Positions 17,413 through 26,219 are shown, counted from the first letter of the stretch. The stretch: 64,000 nucleotides of DNA from Thermosulfuriphilus ammonigenes (GCF_011207455.1 NZ_CP048877.1:2223346-2287345); one strand, 5' to 3'. Numbers and translations: made by a program. Notes: a model not told the origin generated them from the sequence alone.

Positions 17413-18065
17413 TGCTTCTTTCCTTACGTTACAATTTCCTCTTTATCCACATCGCCAAGACCGGGGGAACCAGTGTTCGCTCGGCCCTGAACCGTTATGT
17501 CTGGCGGGATCCTTATCGGATTCTTTATTTCATATGTAGCCGTTTGAGCCACCTAAGTGGTCATCGCCTGGGGGTCAAATTTCCCCGTCATGCCAAGGCC
17601 ATCGCTGCCCAAGAGATGCTCCCCAGAGAGCTCTTTGAACGCCTTTTTAAGTTCGCTTTTGTTCGTAACCCCTGGGACCTCCAGGTAAGTTCTTATCATC
17701 ATATTCGCCGGGAGAGGCCCCACCTTCTTCAAGGTATTCCAGATTTTGAGTCTTTTTTGCGCTGGAAATTTGATCCCCGGCGGCCTTACCATTACATAAT
17801 TGATACCTCTATCCAGCTTCAGTCTGATTATCTTATAGACCTTCATGGCAATATCATTGTGGATTTTATTGGTCGCTACGAACGCTTAGAGGAAGATTTT
17901 CAGGAGATCTGTCACCGGATTGGCATAAAGCCGCCACCTCTTCCCCATAAAAGGCGGGCCAAAGACCGCCGTCCCTATCAAGAGTATTACACTCCAGAGA
18001 CGGCCGAACTGGTAGCCAAACACTTTCAGCGGGACATAGAGATGTTTGGTTACACCTTTGACTAA
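17412..18065 (+). CDS. Sulfotransferase family 2 protein
   Basis: 217 residues of the carbohydrate sulfotransferase fold (chondroitin 4-O-sulfotransferase/HNK-1 ST-like). The 5'-PAPS-binding loop is HIAKTGGTSVR (about residues 12-22) and the 3'-phosphate segment is FAFVRNPWD (about 80). It transfers sulfate from PAPS to a sugar hydroxyl. It shares one base with the preceding glycosyltransferase stop (TGATG) with GGGAGG upstream, so it belongs to that operon. This suggests the surface glycan made here is sulfated (inference). Confidence 0.85.
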   Translation: MLLSLRYNFLFIHIAKTGGTSVRSALNRYVWRDPYRILYFICSRLSHLSGHRLGVKFPRHAKAIAAQEMLPRELFERLFKFAFVRNPWDLQVSSYHHIRRERPHLLQGIPDFESFLRWKFDPRRPYHYIIDTSIQLQSDYLIDLHGNIIVDFIGRYERLEEDFQEICHRIGIKPPPLPHKRRAKDRRPYQEYYTPETAELVAKHFQRDIEMFGYTFD

Positions 18066-18802
18066 AGGGCCGGTCTTTTGCGGCGATTCTTAAGTTCTAG
18101 CTTCCAGAGGAAGCCAATGAGACTGTCTCCATAAGAGATGGCCTTGCGGGGAAGCTGAAAGGGGTCTTCTCCGGGACAGGCCGCCCCCCGGACACAAGTG
18201 GTCGCTGAGATATAACCGGCCTCCCTTACGGCGGCTACCGCTCGGAGGTCATAACTCCCGTAAGGATAACAGAAGTGTCTTATCTCCCGGCCCAGAAGGG
18301 CCTCCAGGGCCTCCTTGCTGCCAAAGATTTCTTCCCGGAGACGTCGATCATCGGTTTCAGCCAGCCGGATATGATTTATTCCGTGAGATCCAAAGTCCAC
18401 TCCCTCCCGGGAGAGCCTGAGAATTTCTTCCCGACCGAGAAGCGGAGGGCAGGGACGACCATCGGCGGCAAACCATTGGGCCTTCTGGCCGATGAGCCCC
18501 GAGAGGAGATAGACAATGGCCGGAAAACCGTAGCGTTTGAGAACAGGAAAGGCATACTGGGAGAAGTTTAGATAGCCGTCGTCAAAAGTAAGGACAACAG
18601 TCCGGTGCGGCGCATGCCCTCTTTTAAGGCTCCAGAGAGCCTCATCAAGGCTTATTACCCGGTAGCGTAAGATCTTAAGAAGGGCCATCTGAGCAGTGAA
18701 GCGGCGAAAATGACAATAGGTTGAACGATGATCCTTCATGGGAGAGAAGTCACCAATCTGGTGATACATGAGTATGGAGATGCCCTTGGCCATCAGAGCC
18801 AC
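18062..18802 (-). CDS. Polysaccharide deacetylase (carbohydrate esterase 4, NodB-like)
   Basis: 246 residues. CE4 motifs are visible: TFDDGY with the two metal/catalytic aspartates, SHGINH with the two zinc-type histidines, and CYPYGSYD. It removes N- or O-acetyl groups from a glycan or precursor. There is no signal peptide, so it acts in the cytoplasm or at the inner face, like CE4 enzymes of glycan assembly. It is coupled to the upstream glycosyltransferase (10-base overlap, GGAGGTGG site). Its 3' end overlaps the convergent sulfotransferase by 4 bases. Confidence 0.88.
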   Translation of the reverse strand: MALMAKGISILMYHQIGDFSPMKDHRSTYCHFRRFTAQMALLKILRYRVISLDEALWSLKRGHAPHRTVVLTFDDGYLNFSQYAFPVLKRYGFPAIVYLLSGLIGQKAQWFAADGRPCPPLLGREEILRLSREGVDFGSHGINHIRLAETDDRRLREEIFGSKEALEALLGREIRHFCYPYGSYDLRAVAAVREAGYISATTCVRGAACPGEDPFQLPRKAISYGDSLIGFLWKLELKNRRKRPAL

Positions 18803-19881
18803 CTCCTCTCCTCAAGAAGCTCCCGGTAAAGGGCCAGATATTGCTCGACTACTCTCTCCCGAGAGAACTCCTCCTTCAGACGACGGCGACCGGCTTTAAC
18901 CAGCTCTTTAGCTAAGGTCTGATCCTTTAAGACAGTAAGCACTCCCTCAGCCAGGGCCCGGGGCTGGCCGCAAGGAACCTGCCAGACATCTTCTCCATGT
19001 CGAGTGATCTCCAAGGCTCCTCTGAACCGGGTAACGACAATGGGCCGTTCAAGGGCCCAGGCCTCAAGAATTACGTTGCCCAGGGTCTCAAGCTCCAGAG
19101 AGGGGAAGACAATAAGATCAGCCAGTTCCAGATAGGGTTCGGGGTGGGGTTGCCAGCCAGTCCAGATAATTCGGTCTTCTAGGCCTAAGGCCCGGGCTAA
19201 TCCCTTCAGGGATGGGCCTAGGGGGCCGTCTCCAATCATTAAAAGAAAAAGCGGGCGTTGATCTACCTGGCGGGGCAGCCGCTCCATGGCCTCCAGGAGA
19301 AAGCGGTGCCCCTTGACCTCGATGAATCGGCCGGCGGTGGCCAAAATCAGGGCATCATCCGGAAGCCCCAGATCTTGACGCAACCTCTTTAGCTCCTCAG
19401 GGGGGGTCTTCTTTGGAGGATCAATAAAGTTTCCGATGTGATAGATCCGGCGGGCGGGGAAACCTCCGGCTACCAGATAATCACAGATTCCACGGGTGTT
19501 TCCTACCCAGGCGTGGGCATGGCGAAAGCTATCCAGCTTGTAGTAGCCCCCCAGGCGGGCGATGTGCACAGGGCCGCCTTTGTTTAGCCTGGTCAGCCGG
19601 GTGGCCCGTCCCATGTAGGTCTGGACGATATCTGGGTTGAGACGGGAGATAAGACGGGAGACAGCCCAGCGGGAGACCGGATCCCAGACAGTGCGAAATG
19701 GAAGTTCATAGAGAGCGATGTCCTGCGGCACCTGGGTAATGACCTCACTTTTATTTCTCAGCCCCAACCAGACCCGGCAGCCTCCTTCATTTAGGGCCGC
19801 GGTGAGGCGGAGGAAGAATCGCTCTGCCCCTCCCAGGCTTTTACTGGCTATAAGGTGTAAGGAGCTGACCTGACTGATCAT
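18793..19881 (-). CDS. Glycosyltransferase family 4
   Basis: 362 residues of GT-B fold: N-terminal SKSLGGAERFFLRLTAAL, C-terminal half with ILATAGRFIEVKGHRFLLEA and FPSLELETLGNVILEAWALE. It overlaps the upstream NapH-like gene by 4 bases (ATGA), an odd partner for a glycan gene, and is followed by the deacetylase. Together with 14183-18065 it forms a glycan locus split over two converging operons. Confidence 0.88.
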   Translation of the reverse strand: MISQVSSLHLIASKSLGGAERFFLRLTAALNEGGCRVWLGLRNKSEVITQVPQDIALYELPFRTVWDPVSRWAVSRLISRLNPDIVQTYMGRATRLTRLNKGGPVHIARLGGYYKLDSFRHAHAWVGNTRGICDYLVAGGFPARRIYHIGNFIDPPKKTPPEELKRLRQDLGLPDDALILATAGRFIEVKGHRFLLEAMERLPRQVDQRPLFLLMIGDGPLGPSLKGLARALGLEDRIIWTGWQPHPEPYLELADLIVFPSLELETLGNVILEAWALERPIVVTRFRGALEITRHGEDVWQVPCGQPRALAEGVLTVLKDQTLAKELVKAGRRRLKEEFSRERVVEQYLALYRELLEERRWL

Positions 19882-20744
19882 CTCTTCGGTTGAACCGGGG
19901 CTTTAGGATGGATAAATGGCCCTTCAAGATAGATAGTCTTGGTTGGACAGGCGGAAAGACAGCGCAGACACCGAATACATTCTGGACTATCAAGCTCCTC
20001 GGGGATCTTAAGCCCGAGGGGACATATCTGCTGGCAAAGGTTACAGGATAGGCAATCTTTTTTTTGCCACCGGAGCCGGACAAGGCCGTATCTCTGGATA
20101 AGACCGTAAATCGCCCCCAGGGGGCATAAGGTGCGACAGAAAGGCCGGAAAAAGAAGATAGCCCCAACGGTAATGATCACGGCGATAACAAACTTGTTGA
20201 GGAAGAGAAGCCCGATCATCTGCCGGATCTCTGACTTCCAGAGGACATGGGGAATCCCGGCCTCAATGGTGCCGGCCGGACAGATATATTTGCAAAACCA
20301 GACCTGTCCGTAGCCAAAGCGATCCACCACCAGGGCCGGAAGAATAAAAACAAAAAAAATTAGAGTTAAGTATTTTCCGTAGGCCAGGGCCCGCGGAAGA
20401 ATGAATTTTCTTCCCGGCAGACGCCACAGGAGTTCCTGGAAAAGGCCAAAGGGACAGAGCCAGCCACAGACAAATCTTCCTAAAAGGAGACCGTAGAGCA
20501 GCAGGGTTCCCAAGACATAAAAACCGGGCCTGGAGAGCCCATACACCCTGATCTCAGAAGCAAACCCTTGGAGACTTCCCAAAGGACAGGCCCAGAGGGC
20601 CGCCGGGCATGAATAGCAGTTAAGACCCGGGAAACAAATCCCCTTAAGGCGTCCTAAATAGATGGTTCCTGTGGAGAGAAAACCAAAATAGGCGTTGGCC
20701 AGCAGGGTCATGAGAAGCTGGATCCGAAGGCGCAGTCGATCCAT
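19878..20744 (-). CDS. NapH/RdxA-like membrane 4Fe-4S ferredoxin protein
   Basis: 288 residues. Four or five hydrophobic helices in the first about 200 residues are interrupted by CX3CP motifs (CGWLCPFG, CKYICPAG, CRTLCPLG) and an N-terminal CYSCPAALWACP. Two complete ferredoxin-type 4Fe-4S sites follow (CLSCNLCQQICP and CIRCLRCLSACP). The family transfers electrons between quinol and periplasmic or cytoplasmic partners. The gene begins three bases after the stop of the tiny CXXC peptide gene and is probably co-translated with it. No nap or reductase genes are nearby, so the partner is unknown. Confidence 0.87.
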   Translation of the reverse strand: MDRLRLRIQLLMTLLANAYFGFLSTGTIYLGRLKGICFPGLNCYSCPAALWACPLGSLQGFASEIRVYGLSRPGFYVLGTLLLYGLLLGRFVCGWLCPFGLFQELLWRLPGRKFILPRALAYGKYLTLIFFVFILPALVVDRFGYGQVWFCKYICPAGTIEAGIPHVLWKSEIRQMIGLLFLNKFVIAVIITVGAIFFFRPFCRTLCPLGAIYGLIQRYGLVRLRWQKKDCLSCNLCQQICPLGLKIPEELDSPECIRCLRCLSACPTKTIYLEGPFIHPKAPVQPKR

Positions 20745-20747
20745 GGG

Positions 20748-20873
20748 CTAGCCGATTCCTATGCAACTCAGACACAGCTGAGTGGCCCTCTTTACAACCT
20801 CGTCATACTCTCCCAGAAAAAGCCCTAAGGCTATCATTCCTAAGGCCAGGGCCAGGAGGAGAATTCTTCTCAT
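20748..20873 (-). CDS. 41-residue membrane peptide of the CD1871A-like CXXC family
   Basis: Reading the minus strand gives MRRILLLALALGMIALGLF, then GEYDEVVKRATQLCLSC and the end IGIG. That is one membrane helix plus a conserved C-terminal CLSCIGIG tail with a CXXC pair. This matches small proteins annotated as CD1871A family CXXC motif-containing protein. The ATG overlaps the TGA of the UPF0045 gene (ATGA), and the stop lies three bases before the NapH-like start, so all three are coupled. Function is unknown; the position suggests a redox or assembly partner of the NapH-like ferredoxin (inference). Confidence 0.8.
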   Translation of the reverse strand: MRRILLLALALGMIALGLFLGEYDEVVKRATQLCLSCIGIG

Positions 20874-21172
20874 GGGTTAAGTCGTTCCCGGACAGAGCTA
20901 ATCTTGTCATCAAGGTGGACAACTTTATCTCGTCGGTCATCAATCTTAATGGCCGTGTAGACCCGCTGGCAACCTCGTTTAAAAGGGAGCTCATGGATTC
21001 TGCGGGCTAGGTCAAGAAGAGTGGAAACATCTCCCTCTACAATGGTGCCCATGTCGGTCATTTTAAAGGGTATTCCTTCGGCCTCAAGAAATCGAATGAT
21101 GTCAACTACGTATTCCCCCAGACTGGTGGTTCCCGTGCCCAGAGGAATGACACTAATCTCCATCAGGGCCAT
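20870..21172 (-). CDS. MTH1187-family thiamine-binding protein (UPF0045)
   Basis: 100 residues with a ferredoxin-like fold. MALMEISVIPLGTGTTSLGEYV at the start and FKMTDMGTIVEGD in the middle are family signatures. Characterised relatives (yeast Ykof/MTH1187 group) bind thiamine or its hydroxymethylpyrimidine part and assemble as tetramers. The gene is the first of a three-gene coupled unit with the CXXC peptide and NapH-like protein. No thiamine riboswitch is seen. Confidence 0.85.
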   Translation of the reverse strand: MALMEISVIPLGTGTTSLGEYVVDIIRFLEAEGIPFKMTDMGTIVEGDVSTLLDLARRIHELPFKRGCQRVYTAIKIDDRRDKVVHLDDKISSVRERLNP

Positions 21173-21192
21173 GATTTAAACACCTCCAAGTT

Positions 21193-21618
21193 TTAGAATT
21201 CATAGACCTTAAACCCAGCCTGCCTTAAGGCCGCCGCTGTCACCCCCAGTGGATCAAGACCACAACTCGGGCTGCGGGACTTAAGGATGGCCCCTCGGAT
21301 TTTAAGGGTTTGGGCCAGCTTTAAAACTTCTCTGGCTCCCCGGATAAAGGCCTCGCTGACATCCTCTCCTTGATTATTCAGGACTTGGGCCCTGCCTAAA
21401 AGCACCGCCAGACCATCCCCTCCTTTTATTTCGGCCGGCCTCCGGGGGGTAGGAAGACCGCCAAGTTGTTCGGGACAGACAGGGACAAGTCGCAAGTGTT
21501 TAATGAGACCATAGAGGGGAGGGTAGCTTTTACTTTGACCGTCGTAGCGGCAGTTTACTCCGAGAAGGCAGGCACTTATCAGGAAGGTATCAGAGGATCT
21601 CCACTGAAGGCTGGTCAT
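21193..21618 (-). CDS. DUF523 (YbbK-like) protein
   Basis: 141 residues of DUF523, whose function is unknown. Signatures are ISACLLGVNCRYDG near the N-terminus, VPVCPEQLGGLPTPR and KSRSPSCG, so the conserved Cys positions are kept. The open frame overlaps the purM end by 29 bases. The usual family start would be about 12 residues later, where no standard start codon exists, so the ATG at 21618 is taken. Confidence 0.85.
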   Translation of the reverse strand: MTSLQWRSSDTFLISACLLGVNCRYDGQSKSYPPLYGLIKHLRLVPVCPEQLGGLPTPRRPAEIKGGDGLAVLLGRAQVLNNQGEDVSEAFIRGAREVLKLAQTLKIRGAILKSRSPSCGLDPLGVTAAALRQAGFKVYEF

Positions 21619-22624
21619 CTTTCCGCTGGACTACCTCACCGATTACGTAGGCCTTCTCGCCCAGGGCCTTGAGCTGAAGAAGGGCGTCATCGATCTCCTC
21701 TGGAGGAAGAACTATGACCATACCAATGCCACAGTTAAAGGTTCGGTACATCTCTTCCTGGGGAACCCGGCCCTTTTCTTGAATAAAACGGAAGATGGCC
21801 GGCACCTCCCAAGAGTCCTTATGAATGACGGCCTTGGTGCTTTGGGGAAGGATGCGGGAGAGGTTATCGTAGAAACCACCCCCGGTGATGTGAGCGATAC
21901 CCCGGACGTTGTATCCTTTAAGGAGGTGGAGGATAGGTTCCGCATATATCCTGGTGGGACGGAGGAGTTCTTCGGCCACCGAGGCGTTGATTTCGGGCAC
22001 AAAATCCTGAGGGCCAAGGCCAAGCTCCTCAAAGAAGAGCTTTCTTACCAGAGAAAACCCGTTGCTGTGGAGGCCAGAGGAGGCCAAACCCAGAATTCGG
22101 TCTCCTACGGAAATCTCAGAACCATCGATGATTTTGTCCCTTTCTACCACCCCGACAACAAAGCCGGCCAGGTCATAGTCTCCCGGCTGATACATTCCGG
22201 GCATCTCTGCTGTCTCGCCTCCAAGCAGAGCGCAACCGGCCGCTTTGCATCCCTGGACAATACCCTCAATAATAGCCAAGGCAGTCTCTTGTTCCAGACG
22301 CCCGCAGGCTAAGTAATCAAGAAAGAACAGGGGTTCGGCCCCGCAAACCAGGATGTCATTGACACACATGGCCACCAGATCAATGCCTATAGTCTGGTGG
22401 CGGTTGGCCATGATGGCCACCTTGATTTTGGTGCCTACCCCATCGGTAGAGGATACCAGGATGGGTTGATGGTACTTTTCGGTATCCAGGGCAAAGAGTC
22501 CGGCGAAGCCTCCTAAGGGGGCCAGGACTCCCCGTCGGTGGGTGGAGGCCGCCAGGGGTTTTATGGATTCAACCAAACGGTTGGCAGCTTCAATATCCAC
22601 CCCGGCCTCTTTATAGCGAGACAT
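21590..22624 (-). CDS. purM: Phosphoribosylformylglycinamidine cyclo-ligase (AIR synthetase)
   Basis: Converts FGAM and ATP to AIR in purine synthesis, the step after PurL. 344 residues with the AIRS N-terminal domain (YKEAGVDIEAANRLV; STDGVGTKIKVA; GGETAEMPGMY) and the C-terminal ATP-binding domain (AHITGGGFYDNL, FNCGIGMV). The ATG is preceded by AAAGGAGG. It lies 21 bases downstream of the glutamate synthase genes on the same strand, so glutamine-dependent nitrogen metabolism and purine synthesis are transcribed together here. Confidence 0.95.
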   Translation of the reverse strand: MSRYKEAGVDIEAANRLVESIKPLAASTHRRGVLAPLGGFAGLFALDTEKYHQPILVSSTDGVGTKIKVAIMANRHQTIGIDLVAMCVNDILVCGAEPLFFLDYLACGRLEQETALAIIEGIVQGCKAAGCALLGGETAEMPGMYQPGDYDLAGFVVGVVERDKIIDGSEISVGDRILGLASSGLHSNGFSLVRKLFFEELGLGPQDFVPEINASVAEELLRPTRIYAEPILHLLKGYNVRGIAHITGGGFYDNLSRILPQSTKAVIHKDSWEVPAIFRFIQEKGRVPQEEMYRTFNCGIGMVIVLPPEEIDDALLQLKALGEKAYVIGEVVQRKDDQPSVEIL

Positions 22625-22645
22625 CAGGCCTCCTTTTTCCGCACG

Positions 22646-23383
22646 CTAATAAGCGTAAAGCTTTCCATAGGGCCGGTGGGTGGCCGGCTGAATCTTCTCA
22701 AAGGGTACACTTAAGATTTCTTTTAGATCTAAATTGAAGTCCTGACAATACTCTCGGAGGTACCCCTCAAGAAGACGGTAGTCATTTTCATCGGCCTTGG
22801 TCGGAGAGAGTCCTTTACCAAGCTGTTCTTTGGGAGCCCCTCCCCGGATGTAGATGGTCCCTCCGTGCATACCCGTGCCCAGATAGATGCCGGCAATGGG
22901 TCTCTGAGGATAGATACTATTTATCCCTAGAAGGATAATGATCCCTCCGGCCATATATTCACCCAGAAAGTCTCCGGCCTTGCCCCCGATAATAATTACC
23001 GGAATTTTGTCCATGTAAGCCTTCATGTGGATTCCCACCCTATAGCCTACATCTTGACGGACATGGATCTTGCCTCCCCGCATTGCGTATCCCAGGACAT
23101 CTCCAGCCATCCCGTGGACGATAATCTTCCCATCGTCCATGGTGTTTCCTGCACCGTCCTGGACGTTTCCATAGACGGTTACCCGGGGGCCCTTCATAAA
23201 GGCTCCCAGATCCTGCCCCGGGGTGCCGAAGATATCCATCGTAATGGGGCCAGAGAGGCCGTCGGCCAGATAACGGTGGCCATTAACATTACGGAGGACA
23301 AACTCTCTTTCTCCCTGGGCCACGGCCTGGCGGATCATCTTATTAAGGACTCGATAATGAATGTTCTTAGCGTCTATTTCCAT
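22646..23383 (-). CDS. Glutamate synthase alpha-subunit C-terminal (GXGXG) domain protein
   Basis: 245 residues of the right-handed beta-helix GXGXG domain (GTPGQDLGAFM, VYGNVQDGAGNTM, IVHGMAGDVLGYAMRGG, GGKAGDFLGEYMAGG). In bacterial GltB this domain is the C-terminal part of one long chain; here it is a separate protein, as in many archaea. It is structural and connects the glutaminase and synthase sites. It is the third gene of the glt run. Confidence 0.9.
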   Translation of the reverse strand: MEIDAKNIHYRVLNKMIRQAVAQGEREFVLRNVNGHRYLADGLSGPITMDIFGTPGQDLGAFMKGPRVTVYGNVQDGAGNTMDDGKIIVHGMAGDVLGYAMRGGKIHVRQDVGYRVGIHMKAYMDKIPVIIIGGKAGDFLGEYMAGGIIILLGINSIYPQRPIAGIYLGTGMHGGTIYIRGGAPKEQLGKGLSPTKADENDYRLLEGYLREYCQDFNLDLKEILSVPFEKIQPATHRPYGKLYAY

Positions 23384-23404
23384 GACAGGACTCCTGTCTA
23401 GGAT

Positions 23405-24580
23405 TCACTTGTTTTCCGGAAGGATACAGGCCTTGTAAAGAGGGCTGTCTTCCGGAAGCAGATAGGTACGCTGATTGGGAATGACTCCGGGCTCAAGTTC
23501 TACAATGAGAGGCTCTCCAGCCTTGGGGGCCCAGATGTGTTCGGGGTCAGGGCAGATGGCCCGGATGGCACTCTCCTCACTGGCCATAAAGACCATATCT
23601 CCCTTCTCGGCCGCCACCAGTGGTCTTAGCTTTACCCGGTCATTAAGACCTACCAGACCGCCATTGTAGGCAAAAAGGATAGCAAAAGGGCCATTTAAGA
23701 GGGCGCTTCCATAAACGGCCCTGATGGCCGTAAGGAGCTCTCTTTTTTCGGGATCCATCCGATCTATCTCCTCCCAGAAGGGAGGAGCAAAGACCATACA
23801 GGCCATCTCCATCGGGAGCTGGTGTCTTCTGATGAGAAGATCAAGAAGATAGGCCACCACCTCGGTATCTGTAAGGAGGGTGCAGTGATAGCCAAACATC
23901 TCCAGGTAGCGTTTATTTATGCCATAGGAAGAGAGCTCTCCATTGTGAACAATGGACCAATCAAGGATAGTAAATGGGTGAGCTCCTCCCCACCAACCGG
24001 GTGTGTTGGTCGGGAAGCGATTGTGGGCTGTCCAGATATAACCGGCGTACTCATCTATCCGGTAAAATTCGGCGATCTCATCGGGAAAACCCACCCCTTT
24101 GAACGCCCCCATGTTTTTGCCCGAGGAGAAAACATAGGCCCCGGAGACATCACGGTTGATCTGCATGACTACCGAGACCATGTAATCATCTTCGGCCTGA
24201 GTGCCCTCACATAGGTCCCGGAGCTCCCCTTCATAGCGAGGTTTGACAAAATAGCGGCGAAGGATAGGGGGCTTTTCAATCCTCCTTACCGGGCGGGTGG
24301 GAATTTTTTCTTCATGAACCATATAGGTATGCTCTTTGAGGACGGCCTCGGCCTCTTTTAGATCGGCCTTACTTTCGGCCATGATGTGGATGGCATAATA
24401 GTCTTTGAAGTCAGGGTAGATGCCATAGGCGGCATAGCCGGCCCCCAGTCCGTTGCCCCGTTCCTTCTGACAGGAAATGGAGCAAACAATGGTCTCTCCC
24501 TTTACCCGGTGGCCCTTACGGTGAATAAGGCCGGCGAGACCACAGCCTGAGATGCTTTTCTCAAAGTGGAAACTCTGCAT
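23405..24580 (-). CDS. Class II glutamine amidotransferase subunit of split glutamate synthase
   Basis: Supplies ammonia from glutamine for the synthase subunit. 391 residues from the ATG at 24580, which has GGGGAG upstream; an ATG 24 bases earlier lies within the preceding gene's end and is less likely. The Ntn-hydrolase Cys is in SGCGLAGL about 13 residues from this start, so a short propeptide must be removed for activity, as in GltB and PurF (family knowledge). Further class II features are HNRFPTNTPGWWGGAHPF, HNGELSSYG, LTDTEVVAYL and MVFMASEESAI. Confidence 0.9.
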   Translation of the reverse strand: MQSFHFEKSISGCGLAGLIHRKGHRVKGETIVCSISCQKERGNGLGAGYAAYGIYPDFKDYYAIHIMAESKADLKEAEAVLKEHTYMVHEEKIPTRPVRRIEKPPILRRYFVKPRYEGELRDLCEGTQAEDDYMVSVVMQINRDVSGAYVFSSGKNMGAFKGVGFPDEIAEFYRIDEYAGYIWTAHNRFPTNTPGWWGGAHPFTILDWSIVHNGELSSYGINKRYLEMFGYHCTLLTDTEVVAYLLDLLIRRHQLPMEMACMVFAPPFWEEIDRMDPEKRELLTAIRAVYGSALLNGPFAILFAYNGGLVGLNDRVKLRPLVAAEKGDMVFMASEESAIRAICPDPEHIWAPKAGEPLIVELEPGVIPNQRTYLLPEDSPLYKACILPENK

Positions 24581-24590
24581 TTTTTCTCCC

Positions 24591-26132
24591 CTATTCACCA
24601 GCATGCTTTACTCCCAGAAGGCGGAGTTCGGTCTCCGTAAGCCCTACAGCCCGGAGTTTTTCCCGATTGCCTCGAAGGCTTTCAATGGCGTTAATGCCCA
24701 TGGCTCCCAGCATTTCCTGGATTTCGTGCCCCCAACCTTTAACCAGATTGGAGAGCTTCTCAAAAGCAGTGTCAGGATCGAGACGTTTGATAAGCTCGGG
24801 TTGGTTAGTAGCGATCCCCCAGGGGCACTTGCCGGTAAAACAGCGCTGACACATGGTGCAACCGACAGCGATAAGGGCCGCTGTGCCGATATAGACGGCG
24901 TCAGCCCCCAGAGCGATGGCCTTAACCACGTCGGCGCTACAGCGGATCCCTCCAGAAATAACGATGGAAGCCTGGTTACGAATACCTTCCTGACGCAGAC
25001 GCTCATCAACCTGGGCCAGGGCTAGCTCGATGGGGATTCCCACATAGTCGCGAAACATGGTCGGAGCGGCTCCGGTGCCCCCTTTAAAGCCATCAAGGAC
25101 GATAACATCCGCCCCGGCCCGAACCATACCGCTGGCAATGGCCGGAGCATTGTGCACGGCGGCAATCTTAACAAAGACCAACTTTTTGTAATCAGTAGCC
25201 TCCTTGAGGGCATAGATGAGCTGTCTGAGATCCTCAATAGAGTAAATGTCATGATGAGGGGCTGGAGAGAGGGCATCTGAGCCTACGGGGATCATCCGTG
25301 TTTTAGAGATCTCTTCAGTGACCTTCTCGCCTGGAAGATGGCCACCGATACCGGGTTTAGCCCCTTGGCCAATCTTGATCTCTATAGCCACTCCGGCGTT
25401 GAGGTAATCCACATGGAGACCAAAACGCCCTGAGGCACACTGAACAATAGTCCAAGGGCCATATTCGTAGAGAGAGGCATGAAGACCACCTTCTCCGGTA
25501 TTGTAGAGGATATTGAGCTCCTTAGCCGCTCGGGCCAGACCTTGATGGACATGGAGGCTGATGGCCCCATAGGACATAGCCGCAAAGAGGATAGGGTAGT
25601 CAATTCTTATCTGGGGAGCGAGTTTGGTCTTTAAACGATAACGCCCCTCTTCGTAGGTTATGTCGAGAGAATCGGGTTTTGAACCCAGATAAGTTCGTAG
25701 CTCCATTGGCTCCCGAAGGGGATCAATAGAAGGATTGGTTACTTGGCTGGCATCAAGGACCAGGTGGTCCCAGTAGATTTTAAAGGGCATGGCGTTTCCG
25801 GTGGCCGCCAGGAGGACCCCACCGGTGTCGGCCTGCTTGTAGATGTTTTTAATAAACCAAGGGCTCCAGTGGGCATGTTCCCGGAAATCCGAGGGATAAC
25901 GTCGAATGAAAAGGGCTTCTGTGGGACACATCACCTCACAGCGGTGACAACCGACGCATTTGGTGTGGTCGGCAGTAAGGATCTCCTTTTTCTTGTCATA
26001 GGCGTGAACCTCGTAGGAACACTCCCGGATGCAGCGTTTGCACTTAATGCACCGGTCCTCAAGGCGCTCCACATAAAAATCCGGATAGAACTTGGCAAAG
26101 GAGACGATCTTTTTCTTCTTTTTTGTGGCCAT
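24591..26132 (-). CDS. Glutamate synthase FMN/Fe-S subunit with N-terminal ferredoxin domain (archaeal type)
   Basis: 513 residues. Two 4Fe-4S sites open the chain (CIKCKRCIRECS about 28-39, CVGCHRCEVMCP about 60-70), so electrons probably come from ferredoxin. The FMN-binding synthase barrel follows (AAMSYGAISL, GEGGLH, KIGQGAKPGIGGHLPGEKV, GFKGGTGAAP, GGIRCSADVVKAIALGADA), with the C-X2-C-X4-C Fe-S motif CTMCQRCFTGKCPWG. It is the first gene of the operon with a promoter at 26171-26198. With the two downstream genes it forms a complete three-part glutamate synthase. Confidence 0.93.
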   Translation of the reverse strand: MATKKKKKIVSFAKFYPDFYVERLEDRCIKCKRCIRECSYEVHAYDKKKEILTADHTKCVGCHRCEVMCPTEALFIRRYPSDFREHAHWSPWFIKNIYKQADTGGVLLAATGNAMPFKIYWDHLVLDASQVTNPSIDPLREPMELRTYLGSKPDSLDITYEEGRYRLKTKLAPQIRIDYPILFAAMSYGAISLHVHQGLARAAKELNILYNTGEGGLHASLYEYGPWTIVQCASGRFGLHVDYLNAGVAIEIKIGQGAKPGIGGHLPGEKVTEEISKTRMIPVGSDALSPAPHHDIYSIEDLRQLIYALKEATDYKKLVFVKIAAVHNAPAIASGMVRAGADVIVLDGFKGGTGAAPTMFRDYVGIPIELALAQVDERLRQEGIRNQASIVISGGIRCSADVVKAIALGADAVYIGTAALIAVGCTMCQRCFTGKCPWGIATNQPELIKRLDPDTAFEKLSNLVKGWGHEIQEMLGAMGINAIESLRGNREKLRAVGLTETELRLLGVKHAGE

Positions 26133-26170
26133 CTCTCCCCCTACTAAGAGGACTCTTAAAGTGGACGGAA

Positions 26171-26198
26171 GTTATAAAATAACAGCCGGTGGTGTCAA
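26171..26198 (-). promoter_or_regulatory. Sigma70-type promoter of the glt-purM operon
   Basis: On the minus strand TTGACA (26198-26193), 16 bases, TATAAC (26176-26171). The leader to the first start codon is about 30 bases and ends in a GGGGGAGA ribosome site. Confidence 0.65.
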
Positions 26199-26219
26199 GG
26201 GTAGGGGAAGGATTTTTCT

